This document shows positions 1 through 9,310 of a DNA stretch of 64,000 bases, one piece after another (position 1 is the stretch's first letter; each line of letters opens with the position of its first letter). The stretch covers positions 124,001-188,000 of the forward strand of contig NZ_MTHD01000002.1 of assembly GCF_001956855.1 (NCBI RefSeq), written 5' to 3'. A model generated the notes under the pieces. That model did not search any database, was not told the DNA's origin, and was given only the letters and a program-made list of their open reading frames with translations. Source of the DNA: Azonexus hydrophilus. GTDB lineage: Bacteria > Pseudomonadota > Gammaproteobacteria > Burkholderiales > Rhodocyclaceae. Both the position numbers and the translations under genes were made by a program.

Positions 1-48
1 GCCGGAACCGAGAATGATCAGTGGAGTGTGGCGGGTGGTCTTGGACAT
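1..48 (-). CDS. trxB: Thioredoxin reductase, N-terminal fragment cut by the window edge
   Basis: The minus strand from 48 reads MSKTTRHTPLIILGSG to the window edge. This is a beta strand running into the start of a GxGxxG dinucleotide-binding loop, as at the N-terminus of bacterial thioredoxin reductase, the NADPH-dependent flavoenzyme that reduces thioredoxin. trxB divergent from ftsK is a common betaproteobacterial arrangement, which supports the call. Only 16 residues are visible, so another FAD/NAD-binding reductase cannot be excluded. Confidence 0.65.
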   Translation of the reverse strand, partial: MSKTTRHTPLIILGSG

Positions 49-140
49 GTTTTTCTGCCTGTAAGTTGGACGGGGAAAATTATAGCCTCCTGATGGACGA
101 TCGTTTTGTAGAGGATCGTAACCAATCTATCAAACCGGTT

Positions 141-200
141 TATAATTCCATGCTAACTGTATGACTCAAAATGATTTACACCGATTTCAGCAGGGCTGAA
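141..200 (+). promoter_or_regulatory. Candidate -10 box and small hairpin upstream of ftsK
   Basis: A perfect TATAAT lies at 141-146, but no convincing -35 element is seen 16-18 bp upstream. A 6-bp inverted repeat (TTCAGC, loop AGG, GCTGAA) lies at 186-200, just before the ftsK ribosome-binding site at 208-211. Its function is unknown; it could reduce access to the ribosome-binding site. Confidence 0.35.
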
Positions 201-220
201 GCCGGTTGAGGAAAAAGCCG

Positions 221-2521
221 ATGGCCAAACGAAACGACCCCAGTCCGATGCCGGACAAGATCGGCAGCCTGTTGCAGGAGTCACGCTGGCTTGGCGTTGG
301 CGCCCTGGCCCTGTTCCTGATCATGGCGCTGTGGGGATTCCAGCGCAGCGATCCGGGCTGGTCGCATGCGGTCGGCGCCAGCAGCACGCAGAACCCGGCC
401 GGTCGTGCTGGCGCCTGGGTTGCCGACCTGATGCTCTATGTTTTCGGCATCTCCGCCTGGTGGTGGGTGGTGCTGCTCGGGATGATCGTCTGGTGGGGCT
501 TCCGCCAACTGCACGCCAATACCGGACGGGTTGCCCACTCGCCGTATCTGGCGCTGCCCGGCTTCATCGTCCTGCTGCTTGCCAGTTGTGCGCTGGAGGC
601 GCTGCGCTTCCACACGATGACGGCGCAGTTGCCGCTGGCGCCGGGCGGCATGCTCGGGCTGGAAGTCAGCCGCTGGCTTGCCGATACCCTGGGCTTCACC
701 GGCGCGACGCTGTTCCTGCTGGCGCTGATGGCCGCTGCCTGGAGCGCGTTTTCCGGGATGTCCTGGCTGTGGGCCTTCGAAAAACTCGGCCTGCTGCTGG
801 AAGCGTTGACCGGCTTCGTCTACGGCCGCATCGACGCCTGGCGCGATCGCCAGATCGGCAAGGAAGTTGCGCAGCAGCGGGAAGTCGTCGTCGAGGAAGA
901 AAAGCGCCGCGTCGAACTGCATGAGCCGATCTACATCGAGCCCGCGGCGCCGGTCGAAGTGCCGGTATCGAAGAAGGCCGAGAAGCGCGTCGAGCGCGAA
1001 AAGCAGGCGATGCTGTTCCCCGAGGCGATCGTCGGCGGCACATTGCCGCCGCTGCACCTGCTCGACCCGGCGCCGCCGGCGACCGAGACGGTCAGTCCGG
1101 AAACGCTGGAATACACGTCGCGCCTGATCGAGCGCAAGCTCGCCGACTTCGGCGTCCAGGTCAAGGTGCTGGCGGCGATGCCGGGGCCGGTGATCACCCG
1201 CTATGAAATCGAGCCGGCGGTCGGCGTCAAGGGCGCCCAGATCGTCAACCTGGCGCGCGACCTGGCGCGCGCGCTGGCGATGGTGTCGATCCGCGTCGTC
1301 GAGACGGTGCCGGGCAAGTCGTGCATGGCGCTCGAACTGCCGAACCCGAAGCGGCAGATGGTCAAGCTCTCCGAAATCATCTCCAGCAAGCCGTACAACG
1401 ACATGAGCAGTCCGCTGACGGTGTGCCTGGGCAAGGACATCGGCGGCCTGCCGGTGGTCGCCGACCTGGCCAAGACGCCACACCTGCTGGTCGCCGGCAC
1501 CACCGGTTCGGGCAAGTCGGTTGGCGTCAACGCGATGATCCTGTCGATGCTGTACAAGTCCGAGCCGGAAAATGTCCGTTTGATCATGGTCGACCCCAAG
1601 ATGCTCGAACTGTCGATCTACGAGGGCATTCCGCACCTGCTGGCGCCGGTCGTCACCGACATGAAGCAGGCGGCCAACGCGCTGCACTGGTGCGTCACCG
1701 AGATGGAAAAGCGCTACAAGCTGATGTCGGCGATGGGCGTGCGCAACATCGCCGGTCTCAATACCAAGATCAAGGATGCCGAGAAGCGCGGCGAACACAT
1801 TCCCAATCCGCTGTCGCTGACGCCGGAAGCCCCGGAGCCGCTGAAGACGATGCCGTTCATCGTCGTCATCATCGACGAACTGGCCGACCTGATGATGGTC
1901 GTCGGCAAGAAGGTCGAGGAGCAGATAGCCCGTCTGGCGCAAAAGGCGCGTGCTTCCGGCATCCACCTGGTGCTGGCGACGCAACGCCCGTCGGTCGATG
2001 TGATCACCGGCCTGATCAAGGCCAACATCCCGACCCGCCTGTCCTTCCAGGTGTCGAGCAAGATCGACTCGCGCACCATCCTCGACCAGATGGGCGCCGA
2101 AGCGCTGCTCGGTCAGGGCGACATGCTCTACCTTGCACCCGGCACCGGCTACCCGACCCGTGTCCACGGCGCCTTCGTCTCCGATGATGAAGTGCATCGC
2201 GTTGTCGAGCATCTGAAAACCACCGGCGCGCCGGAGTATGTCGAGGATATCCTCAGCGGCGCCGGCGGTGATGACGATGGCGGCGGTGAAGCCGGCGAGG
2301 GCGGCGCGGCCGATGCCGAGAGCGATCCGCTCTACGATCAGGCCGTCGACATCGTGCTGAAGAACCAGCGCGCGTCAATCTCGCTGGTCCAGCGCCATCT
2401 GCGCATTGGCTACAACCGCTCGGCCCGCCTCATCGAAGCCATGGAAAACGCCGGCCTGGTATCGGCGATGGACGGTCGCGGTGGCCGCGAAGTGCTGATG
2501 AAGAAGCCGGCTGCCGAATGA
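221..2521 (+). CDS. ftsK: DNA translocase FtsK
   Basis: Septum-anchored ATP-dependent DNA pump that clears the chromosome terminus and promotes XerCD dimer resolution. About 766 aa. Four hydrophobic segments fill roughly residues 25-190, followed by a short charged linker (about 210-275), an alpha/beta RecA-type motor with Walker A GTTGSGKS near residue 430 and Walker [14 protein letters not shown] near 550, and a C-terminal winged-helix gamma domain (about 695-755) ending in a GRGGREV motif. An acidic/Gly-rich stretch separates motor and gamma domain. The ATG at 221 is chosen over the TTG at 206 because GAGG at 208-211 is well placed for it. The linker is shorter than in E. coli FtsK, as in SpoIIIE-like versions. 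lolA follows 80 bp downstream. Confidence 0.96.
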   Translation: MAKRNDPSPMPDKIGSLLQESRWLGVGALALFLIMALWGFQRSDPGWSHAVGASSTQNPAGRAGAWVADLMLYVFGISAWWWVVLLGMIVWWGFRQLHANTGRVAHSPYLALPGFIVLLLASCALEALRFHTMTAQLPLAPGGMLGLEVSRWLADTLGFTGATLFLLALMAAAWSAFSGMSWLWAFEKLGLLLEALTGFVYGRIDAWRDRQIGKEVAQQREVVVEEEKRRVELHEPIYIEPAAPVEVPVSKKAEKRVEREKQAMLFPEAIVGGTLPPLHLLDPAPPATETVSPETLEYTSRLIERKLADFGVQVKVLAAMPGPVITRYEIEPAVGVKGAQIVNLARDLARALAMVSIRVVETVPGKSCMALELPNPKRQMVKLSEIISSKPYNDMSSPLTVCLGKDIGGLPVVADLAKTPHLLVAGTTGSGKSVGVNAMILSMLYKSEPENVRLIMVDPKMLELSIYEGIPHLLAPVVTDMKQAANALHWCVTEMEKRYKLMSAMGVRNIAGLNTKIKDAEKRGEHIPNPLSLTPEAPEPLKTMPFIVVIIDELADLMMVVGKKVEEQIARLAQKARASGIHLVLATQRPSVDVITGLIKANIPTRLSFQVSSKIDSRTILDQMGAEALLGQGDMLYLAPGTGYPTRVHGAFVSDDEVHRVVEHLKTTGAPEYVEDILSGAGGDDDGGGEAGEGGAADAESDPLYDQAVDIVLKNQRASISLVQRHLRIGYNRSARLIEAMENAGLVSAMDGRGGREVLMKKPAAE

Positions 2522-2601
2522 TGCCTGATCACGTTGAACCGGCTCGGATCCGCTTACACATTGAAACAGCGCCGGTGTTCGCACTGGCGTAAGCTGCGCT
2601 C

Positions 2602-3222
2602 ATGAAAATCGCTCAAAAACTCCTGTCGACCGCAATATTCGCTGCCCTGCCGTTGTTCGCCCACGCCGGTGCCATCGATCAGCTACGCGGCTTCCTCAAC
2701 GAAACGCGCAGCTACAAGGCTGATTTCGAACAGGCCGTGGTTTCGCGCAACGGCCGCAAACCGCAGGAATCGTCGGGCACGCTGGCGATCCTGCGGCCAG
2801 GGAAACTGCGTTGGGAAATCCTCAAGCCCTATCCGCAACTGGTCGTCGGTGACGGCGAAAAAATCTGGATTCACGATCCGGAATTGCAGCAGGTCACCGT
2901 GCGCAAGGCCGGGCAGGCCATCGGTGGCTCACCGGCGGCCTTGCTTGCCGGCAGCAACGAACTGGAAAAGAACTTCACGCTGCGGGAAGCCGGCGATGCG
3001 GAAGGCTTGGCCTGGGTCGAAGCCATCCCGAAAAGCCCCGACAGCGGATTCGAGAAGGTCCGCATCGGCATGGCCGGCAAGGACATGAAGGCCATGGAAC
3101 TGTTCGACAACTTCGGCCAGACGACCCACATCCGGCTGTTGCGCAACGAGCGCAATCCGACGCTGCCGGCGACGCTGTTCCGCTTCACGCCGCCGGCCGG
3201 GGCCGATGTGATCGGCGAATGA
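2602..3222 (+). CDS. lolA: Outer-membrane lipoprotein carrier LolA
   Basis: Periplasmic chaperone that takes lipoproteins from LolCDE and hands them to LolB. 206 aa with an N-terminal signal peptide (about residues 1-22, cleavage near AHAGA) and the LolA half-barrel fold. The LRPGKLRWEI and DGEKIWIHDPELQQVTV segments match the family. It follows ftsK on the same strand, a conserved neighbourhood, and may share its transcript, although 80 bp separate the two. A copy of the iterated motif GTCGACCGCA lies inside the signal-peptide coding region (2625-2634). Confidence 0.93.
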   Translation: MKIAQKLLSTAIFAALPLFAHAGAIDQLRGFLNETRSYKADFEQAVVSRNGRKPQESSGTLAILRPGKLRWEILKPYPQLVVGDGEKIWIHDPELQQVTVRKAGQAIGGSPAALLAGSNELEKNFTLREAGDAEGLAWVEAIPKSPDSGFEKVRIGMAGKDMKAMELFDNFGQTTHIRLLRNERNPTLPATLFRFTPPAGADVIGE

Positions 3223-3251
3223 GTACCCTCAGCAGATTGGTCGGGTAGCGT

Positions 3252-5318
3252 TCAGCTGCTGCCCAGCGTCAGCATCAGTTCGCCTTGCGCATTGTGCGGC
3301 TTGCTGCGGCTGGAGCGCCGGCGCTGGTAGCTGCCTTGGCTGTTCATGTCCCAGCCTTGCTGGTTGTCGGCGAGGTAGAACTTGAGGCCTTCGGTGATGA
3401 CGCGCTTCTTCAGTTTCGGATCGAGGACCGGGAAGGCAAGTTCGATGCGCTTGAAGAAATTGCGGTCCATCCAGTCGGCGGACGAGAGATAGACGTTTTC
3501 CTTGCCGCCTGCGTAGAAGTACATGATGCGGTGGTGTTCAAGGAAGCGGCCGATGATCGAGCGGACGCGGATCTTTTCGGACAGCCCGGGAACGCCGGGA
3601 CGCAGCATGCACACGCCACGGACGATCAAATTGATGTCGACGCCGGCCTGCGAGGCTTCATACAGAGCATTGATGACTTCCGGTTCGACCAGTGAATTCA
3701 TCTTGCCGACGATGCGTGCCTTCTGGCCGGCACGGGCGGCTTCGGCCTCGGCCTGGATCGCCGCGACGACATTGGGTTGCAGCGTGAAGGGCGCCTGCCA
3801 CAGGTGCTTCAGCGTGCGCGCCTTGCCGAGTCCGGTCAATTGCTTGAAAACCTCGGAAACGTCATGGGTGATTTCCTCGTTGGCGGTCATCAGGCCGAAG
3901 TCGGAATACATGCGGGCGGTGCGCGGGTGGTAGTTGCCGGTGCCGAGATGGGCGTAGCGCTTCAGGCCGCCTTCTTCGCGGCGGACGATGAGCAGGGCCT
4001 TGGCGTGCGTCTTGTAGCCGACGACACCGTAGACGACATGGGCGCCGACTTCTTCGAGTTTGGTCGCCCAGACGATGTTGGCTTCCTCGTCGAAACGCGC
4101 CATCAGTTCGACGACGACGGTGACTTCCTTGCCGCTTTGCGCAGCACGCAGCAGCGACTGCATCAGCACCGAGTCGGTGCCGGTGCGATAGACGGTCATC
4201 TTGATGGCGACGACGCTGGGATCGGTCGCGGCTTGGTTGAGCAACTCGATCACCGGCGCGAACGACTGGTAGGGGTGATGCAGCAGGATGTCGCCCTTGC
4301 GGATGCTGTCGAAAATGTTGGCGCCCTTGGGCAGGCCTTTCGGTGTGCCGGGGACGAAGGGGCGGAATTTCATGTCCGGGCGGTCCACCCAGTCCGGCAC
4401 CTGCATCAGGCGCACCAGGTTGACCGGCCCATGCACACGGTACAGGTCGGCAGCCTGCAGGCCGAATTGCGAGAGCAGGAATTCGGTGATGGCTGGTGAG
4501 CAGTTGTCGGCGACTTCGAGGCGCACGGCATTGCCGAAATGGCGCTGCGGCAGTTCGCCCTGCAGCTTGGTGCGCAGGTTGGTGACTTCTTCCTCATCGA
4601 CGAACAGGTCGGAGTTGCGCGTGGCGCGGAACTGGTAGCAGCCGAGCACGGTCATGCCGGTGAACAGTTCGTTGACGAACTCGTGCAGGATCGACGACAG
4701 GAAAACGAAGCCGTATTCGACGCCGGCCAGTTCCTCGGGCAGCCGGATGACGCGCGGCAGCACGCGCGGTGCCTGGACGATGGCGATGTTCGAGCTGCGG
4801 CCGAAGGCGTCCTTGCCTTCCAGTTCGACGGCGAAATTCAGGCTCTTGTTGAGCACGCGCGGGAAGGGGTGCGAGGGATCGAGTCCGATCGGCGTCAGCA
4901 CCGGCACCATCTCGCGGATGAAATAGTTGCGGATCCACTCGCGCTGGGCTTCGTTCCAGGTCGACCGGCGCAGGAAGCGGATGCCGCGCTCGGCGAGTGC
5001 CGGCAGGATCACGTCGTTCAGGTGCAGGTACTGTTCGGTGACGATGGCGTGGGCTTCGGCAGAAACGAGACGGAAAGTTTCCTGCGCCGTCTTGCCGTCG
5101 ATGGTGGCGACCGAAGCCTGGGCGCGAATCTGTTCCTTGAGGCCGGAGACGCGGATTTCGAAGAATTCGTCCATGTTGCTGGAGACGATGCACAGGAAGC
5201 GCAGGCGTTCCAGCAGCGGCATCCGCTCGTCTTCCGCCTGGGCCAGCACGCGCCGGTTGAAAGCCAGCAGGCCGAGTTCGCGGTTCAGGTAGTTTTCCGT
5301 CGGAAAACGATGGGTCAT
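3252..5318 (-). CDS. ppk: Polyphosphate kinase 1
   Basis: Makes inorganic polyphosphate reversibly from the ATP gamma-phosphate. About 688 aa, the usual PPK1 length. N-terminal helical domain (YLNRELGLLAFNRRVL near the start), head domain, then two phospholipase-D-like catalytic domains. The autophosphorylated His lies in the HLGTGNYH segment (near residue 430), and a second conserved segment, RFLEHHRIMYF, lies near 590. Two in-frame ATGs exist, at 5318 and 5333; neither has a strong ribosome-binding site. I use 5318 because the family homology begins at MTHRFP. The gene stands alone, convergent with lolA; no ppx is adjacent. Confidence 0.95.
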   Translation of the reverse strand: MTHRFPTENYLNRELGLLAFNRRVLAQAEDERMPLLERLRFLCIVSSNMDEFFEIRVSGLKEQIRAQASVATIDGKTAQETFRLVSAEAHAIVTEQYLHLNDVILPALAERGIRFLRRSTWNEAQREWIRNYFIREMVPVLTPIGLDPSHPFPRVLNKSLNFAVELEGKDAFGRSSNIAIVQAPRVLPRVIRLPEELAGVEYGFVFLSSILHEFVNELFTGMTVLGCYQFRATRNSDLFVDEEEVTNLRTKLQGELPQRHFGNAVRLEVADNCSPAITEFLLSQFGLQAADLYRVHGPVNLVRLMQVPDWVDRPDMKFRPFVPGTPKGLPKGANIFDSIRKGDILLHHPYQSFAPVIELLNQAATDPSVVAIKMTVYRTGTDSVLMQSLLRAAQSGKEVTVVVELMARFDEEANIVWATKLEEVGAHVVYGVVGYKTHAKALLIVRREEGGLKRYAHLGTGNYHPRTARMYSDFGLMTANEEITHDVSEVFKQLTGLGKARTLKHLWQAPFTLQPNVVAAIQAEAEAARAGQKARIVGKMNSLVEPEVINALYEASQAGVDINLIVRGVCMLRPGVPGLSEKIRVRSIIGRFLEHHRIMYFYAGGKENVYLSSADWMDRNFFKRIELAFPVLDPKLKKRVITEGLKFYLADNQQGWDMNSQGSYQRRRSSRSKPHNAQGELMLTLGSS

Positions 5319-5428
5319 GGTGTGAATTGGCATCGTGCAGGATCCGGAAGCAGTTTCTCAAGTATAGGCCTCAAGCTGCTCATTTTGTTGCACTCGTGTT
5401 ACGGCTTGATGACCGACTGGTGGTGGTT

Positions 5429-5926
5429 TCAGCGCATCTCGCGGGCCAGGCGGAGGGCGTCGGCTTCGAGGACCATGGTGTCGGTGCCGATGCACGAGGT
5501 CATCTCGATTTCCTCGACTTGCGGGAGTGTGGCCGGATCGAGTTCATCCTTCTTCGCGTGACCGTCCCGCTGGGCTTTCCAGCAGGCAATCATGATCTCG
5601 TTTTCGTTCAGCCCGGTTTCCATGCCCGGCGGCAGTTCGGCGCCCAGTTCGAGCAACGTGCGCACGACTTCGGTTCGCTTGCCGCGTACGGCCATGCTCA
5701 GCGGTGAAGTCGGCTGGCTGTTGTCGTCCACGTTGATGCGGGCACCGCGTTGGGCCAGTTCGCGCACGATGTCGGCGAAGCCCATGAAGCAGGCGATGCC
5801 CATCGGCAGGCCGGGGTCGCCATTGCCGTCGTCCAGTTCCACCGGGGCGCCGGCGTCGAGCGCAGCGCGCACGGCAGCCAGCTGGCCTGCGCGGATGGCT
5901 TTGATCAGCGTGATTTGTGAGGACAT
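5429..5926 (-). CDS. Ankyrin-repeat protein
   Basis: 165 aa, soluble, no signal peptide. At least three ankyrin units are visible: LIKAIRAGQLAAVRAALDAG, then MGIACFMGFADIVRELAQRG, then LSMAVRGKRTEVVRTLLELG, followed by a charged tail of about 50 residues. The role is probably protein binding; the partner is unknown. The start at 5926 is preceded by AGGAGA 7-8 nt upstream, which is why it is preferred over the upstream in-frame ATG at 5989. It lies 110 bp upstream of ppk on the same strand, so co-transcription is possible but unproven. Confidence 0.8.
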   Translation of the reverse strand: MSSQITLIKAIRAGQLAAVRAALDAGAPVELDDGNGDPGLPMGIACFMGFADIVRELAQRGARINVDDNSQPTSPLSMAVRGKRTEVVRTLLELGAELPPGMETGLNENEIMIACWKAQRDGHAKKDELDPATLPQVEEIEMTSCIGTDTMVLEADALRLAREMR

Positions 5927-6115
5927 TATGGTTTTCTCCTGGGCGGGTGAGGGCGCATGGTAATCCCGGTGTGCCTGCCTGTCTGTCAAGCAATGTAAGC
6001 CATTGTAGTGCTTCGCGCCGACGCAATGAATGCCAATAATACGACCTTGGTGCTACCCGGCGAATGGTCTAAAGGGTATCCTGTCGGCTGTCTTGTAGTA
6101 ACAGGTTTCCGCGCA

Positions 6116-7054
6116 ATGAAAATACTCCTGGTCGACGACTCGCGGGCGATAGCGATGGTCACGACCGCCCGTCTCGAGTCCTACGGACACGAAGTGCGCC
6201 ACGCGATCAACGGTCAGACGGCCATCGATCTTTTCCAGAGCGATCATTTCGACCTGATCCTGATGGATATCGAGATGCCCGGCATGAACGGCTTCGAAAC
6301 CACAACCCGGATCCGCGCGCAGGAAGGGCATGAGCCGTGGGCGTGGACCCCGATCATCTTCGTCACGGCGACCGACAGTGATACCAATCTGGTGACCGCC
6401 ATCGAGGCCGGTGGCGATGATTTCATTTCCAAGAGTTCGCCGGAAAGCGTGCTGCAGGCGAAGATGAAGGCAATGACCCGGATTGCGGCCTTGCGTGCGC
6501 GCCTGGCCCAGGCCAACGGCAAGTTGCAGGACCAGGCCAATCGCGACGGTCTGACCGGCCTGCTCAATCGCCGGGCGATGGATTTGCGGGTGGATTCGCT
6601 GTGGGAAGAGGCGGTCCGTCTCGGCAAGCCGTTCAGCCTGCTGATGATCGATGTCGACAACTTCAAGAAATACAACGATCACTACGGCCATCAGGCCGGG
6701 GATGAGTGTCTGTGCGCGGTTGCCGCATGCATCGAGCGGGTGGCGGTGCAGGCCAACGAAGACCAGATGGCCCCCGGCGTATTTGCCGCCCGCTACGGTG
6801 GCGAGGAATTTTCGCTGGTCATTCCCGATGCTGCGGCCGGCGTCCATGTCGGTATTGCGATGGCAGTGGTGGAGGCCATTGCCGCGCTGGCGATCGAACA
6901 CACATCGAACGAAGCCTGGGGGGTGGTCACGGTATCCGTTGGCGCGGCCTGCGTCACGCCGGCGAATGGATTGGTCAAGCAGGTATTCCGCCTGGCCGAC
7001 GAACTGCTTTACCAGGCCAAGGATGCCGGGCGCAATCGCCACGAATCCAACTGA
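6116..7054 (+). CDS. Response regulator with GGDEF domain (diguanylate cyclase)
   Basis: 312 aa. Residues 1-120 form a receiver domain with acidic pocket D7/D8, phospho-acceptor D51 (LILMDIEMPG), the T of FVTAT and the K of FISKS. A short linker precedes a GGDEF domain (about 150-310) with active-site GGEEF and substrate-site FKKYNDHYGHQAGD, so it should make c-di-GMP from GTP when phosphorylated (PleD/WspR logic). No RxxD product-inhibition site lies five residues before GGEEF, so allosteric feedback is probably missing. Start 6116 gives the canonical MKILLVDD; the longer reading from 6008 adds a tail with no homology. No partner histidine kinase is adjacent. Confidence 0.92.
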   Translation: MKILLVDDSRAIAMVTTARLESYGHEVRHAINGQTAIDLFQSDHFDLILMDIEMPGMNGFETTTRIRAQEGHEPWAWTPIIFVTATDSDTNLVTAIEAGGDDFISKSSPESVLQAKMKAMTRIAALRARLAQANGKLQDQANRDGLTGLLNRRAMDLRVDSLWEEAVRLGKPFSLLMIDVDNFKKYNDHYGHQAGDECLCAVAACIERVAVQANEDQMAPGVFAARYGGEEFSLVIPDAAAGVHVGIAMAVVEAIAALAIEHTSNEAWGVVTVSVGAACVTPANGLVKQVFRLADELLYQAKDAGRNRHESN

Positions 7055-7069
7055 AATTGCCGGGCGGCC

Positions 7070-8032
7070 TCAGTCCTGGCGGAAGGTCGCCAGCGGCGCG
7101 TGGCCGGTTGCCAGGTAGGTTTCGCAGCGCGAGATGAATTCGCTGGTGCTCTTGGGCATCGGCGTCCGGGCGCGGGTGATGTAGAAGATCAGGTCGCGTC
7201 CCTGGCGGATCAGTTGCAGGCCCTCGGCCGAATCGTGCCGGATGCATTCATCCGCCGCCGGTACCGGGTGTGGCGTCAGGTTGGCAAGGCGTTCGCCGGC
7301 CGTGACCATGATCGACCAGACGTCGAAGATGTCCGGGTCGGTACGCAGCGTTTCGGTCTTGATCTTGGCCGCATTGGCGAGATCGACGATGGCCGATTCA
7401 ACGCCCTGGAATGCCGGCAACTGGGCCAGATTGATGATCAGGCACTTGGCGATGCGGTCGATGTCGCGCATCGTCTGGCCGATCTTGATGTAGCGGCTCT
7501 CGTAGAAATCCTCGAGCGGAATCGAGAAGGCACGGAAAGGTTCGCCCCAGAGTTCGTCGATGCCTTCCTCGCCGCTGCGGTGCAGCACGTTGCGGCCCAG
7601 TTCCATGGCTTCGAGCAGGCAGCGGCCGCATTCACGCATCAACGGGTTGTCGCTGAGGATTTCAATGCCGCAGGCCTGTAGTTCGACCAGTTTGCGGAAG
7701 ATGTCGGCGGCGCGGTTGAACAGCGCGCCGGCGAGCATCGCACCCTTGACCCGGCGACGGGAAGTATCGGTTTCAGCTTCGAAGGAACTGCGGGCCTCGG
7801 CCAGGCGCGTGCCGGGAATGTTCAGGCCATGTTCGGTATGGTTGAACAGGCGGCGCGTCAGCGCATCGATCAGACGTTTCTTGGCTTCCAGCGTGTCGGC
7901 CGGAACCTTGTACACCTTGATCCAGTAGCCGTCGTAGAAAACGCGCTCTTCCCCACCGATGATGCGGCGGCTGCCTTCCTCGGGAAATTCGTCCTGGTTT
8001 GGCACGCGATCGATTTTGAGAACGTTGATCAT
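7070..8032 (-). CDS. Conserved hypothetical protein, function unknown
   Basis: About 320 aa, soluble, largely helical and charged, no signal peptide or membrane segment. I recognise no catalytic motif. The N-terminus contains RRIIGGEERVFYDGYWIKVY, which reads like a small beta-rich module, and the remainder looks alpha-helical. Start 8032 (MINVLKIDRVP) is preferred over the ATG at 8080, whose extra 16 residues look non-homologous; no strong ribosome-binding site is visible for either. It is tail to tail with the REC-GGDEF gene (15 bp apart), so a c-di-GMP link is possible, but the sequence gives no direct evidence for one. Confidence 0.7.
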   Translation of the reverse strand: MINVLKIDRVPNQDEFPEEGSRRIIGGEERVFYDGYWIKVYKVPADTLEAKKRLIDALTRRLFNHTEHGLNIPGTRLAEARSSFEAETDTSRRRVKGAMLAGALFNRAADIFRKLVELQACGIEILSDNPLMRECGRCLLEAMELGRNVLHRSGEEGIDELWGEPFRAFSIPLEDFYESRYIKIGQTMRDIDRIAKCLIINLAQLPAFQGVESAIVDLANAAKIKTETLRTDPDIFDVWSIMVTAGERLANLTPHPVPAADECIRHDSAEGLQLIRQGRDLIFYITRARTPMPKSTSEFISRCETYLATGHAPLATFRQD

Positions 8033-8181
8033 AGACGCCGAAGTATTACAAAAGGCAGAGTCGGATACAAGCAAAAACACGTAGCCGGTTTAACCGCCAG
8101 GAAACATATTTTTACCTTTTCGCCGTGGGCATGGGAAAACCCGCCAGCTATGATCGTTTCTGACCCTTCCGGAGATTCACG

Positions 8182-8853
8182 ATGAAATCACTACCTGTCC
8201 TGCTCTTTTCCTTGACCCTGATGGCGGCTTCCGTGCAGGCGGCAACGACCGTCGACCTGGCTGCCGAGGCCTCGCGACCAGCGGTGAACGACCAGGTGCG
8301 AGCCGTGGTTTACAGCGAAGGCCAGGGCAGCAACCCGGCCGAGATTGCCCGCCGGGTCAATCAGGAAATCGCCGGCGCGCTGCAACTGATCCGCGGCAAG
8401 GCCGGCGTGTCGGTGAAGAGCGGCAACCAGTCGACCTACCCGGTTTATGGACGCGACCAGAAGATCGAAAGCTGGCGCATGCGCAGTGAGCTGGTGCTCG
8501 AATCGCGCGATCTCGGTGCCGTTTCCGATCTGCTCGGCGAACTGCAGCAGCGCCGCCTGGCGGTTGGTAACGTCAGCCAGATGCCGTCGCCGGAAACCCG
8601 TCGTCAGGTCGAAGACGAGGCAACGCGGGATGCGATCAAGGCGTTCCAGGAACGTGCGGCAGTGATCGCCGGGGCGCTGGGCAAGCGGTGGACGATCAAG
8701 CAGTTGTCGGTCTCGCAGCAGGGCGGCGCGATGCCGATGCCGATCTATCGCAGCGCCAAGGTGATGATGGCCGAAGCCGCGCCGGCGCCGCTGGAAGCCG
8801 GTGAAAGCCTGCTGACGACGACGGTCAGCGGCCAGATCGAACTGGCCGACTGA
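8182..8853 (+). CDS. SIMPL-domain (DUF541) periplasmic protein
   Basis: 223 aa with a clear signal peptide (about residues 1-20, cleaved near VQAA). The mature part is a SIMPL/DUF541 domain: the VDLAAEASRPAVNDQVRAVV start, a GVSVKSGNQSTYPVYG segment and the SWRMRSELVLESRD strand are typical. Members are periplasmic or outer-membrane-associated and form ring-like oligomers; their biochemical role is not settled. The gene is monocistronic, convergent with the NifX-like gene (3 bp between stop codons). Confidence 0.85.
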   Translation: MKSLPVLLFSLTLMAASVQAATTVDLAAEASRPAVNDQVRAVVYSEGQGSNPAEIARRVNQEIAGALQLIRGKAGVSVKSGNQSTYPVYGRDQKIESWRMRSELVLESRDLGAVSDLLGELQQRRLAVGNVSQMPSPETRRQVEDEATRDAIKAFQERAAVIAGALGKRWTIKQLSVSQQGGAMPMPIYRSAKVMMAEAAPAPLEAGESLLTTTVSGQIELAD

Positions 8854-8856
8854 GTC

Positions 8857-9249
8857 TCAGTGGCGCGAGAACAGATCGCGCAACTTGCATAGCGACGTGG
8901 TGATGTCGAAACGCGGATCGGGCAGGGCTTCACCGGCAAGGATGCGGGTGATCGCCAGGCTCGGGTCGCTTTCTCCGGTCAACAGCACGTCGCAGCCCCT
9001 TTTCCGCATGTGCCGGATGAAACCATCGCCGGCACTGGCGCAGACGGCAATGGCGATGCCGTCGAGCGGGTGCGGCCGGTTGTCCTCGAATACATGCAGG
9101 ACTTCGTCCTTGTCCAGGTCGACGCGTAGCGGCGGTGGCAGCAACTGGCTCGAACGGTGTTCCGTCAGGTCGTAGATCAGCCAGTGCCGGCACTGGCCGG
9201 CATGGCCGCTGACCGCGGTGAAATCCTTGGTGGCGATGGCGATTTTCAT
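8857..9249 (-). CDS. Dinitrogenase FeMo-cofactor biosynthesis-like (NifX/NafY family) protein
   Basis: 130 aa, one domain. MKIAIATKDFTAVSGHAGQCRHWLIYDL at the start, cut here to its features, shows the beta strand, SGHAGQ loop and cofactor-binding surface of the NifX/NifB-C/NafY fold, and DGIAIAVCASAGDGFIRHM is the second conserved core. Family members bind Fe-Mo cofactor precursors, but many stand-alone copies exist in organisms without nitrogenase and their ligand is unknown. No nif gene is in the window. Start 9249 gives the family N-terminus; the in-frame ATG at 9288 adds 13 non-homologous residues. It lies a few kb from the molybdenum locus, possibly by coincidence. Confidence 0.8.
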   Translation of the reverse strand: MKIAIATKDFTAVSGHAGQCRHWLIYDLTEHRSSQLLPPPLRVDLDKDEVLHVFEDNRPHPLDGIAIAVCASAGDGFIRHMRKRGCDVLLTGESDPSLAITRILAGEALPDPRFDITTSLCKLRDLFSRH

Positions 9250-9310
9250 GGTTGTCGTAAACCGGACAGTGATTTTGCTGCTGTGCAAGTTTCGCGCCCG
9301 GTTGTGCCGA

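Noticed and set aside
281-2212. Long minus-strand open frame opposite ftsK
   Set aside because: It has the Arg/Asp/His-rich composition of an antisense shadow in GC-rich DNA and no recognisable domain, while the plus strand encodes full FtsK.
8857-9249. Evidence for nitrogen fixation from the NifX-like gene
   Set aside because: Stand-alone members are widespread in organisms without nitrogenase, and no nif gene is in the window.
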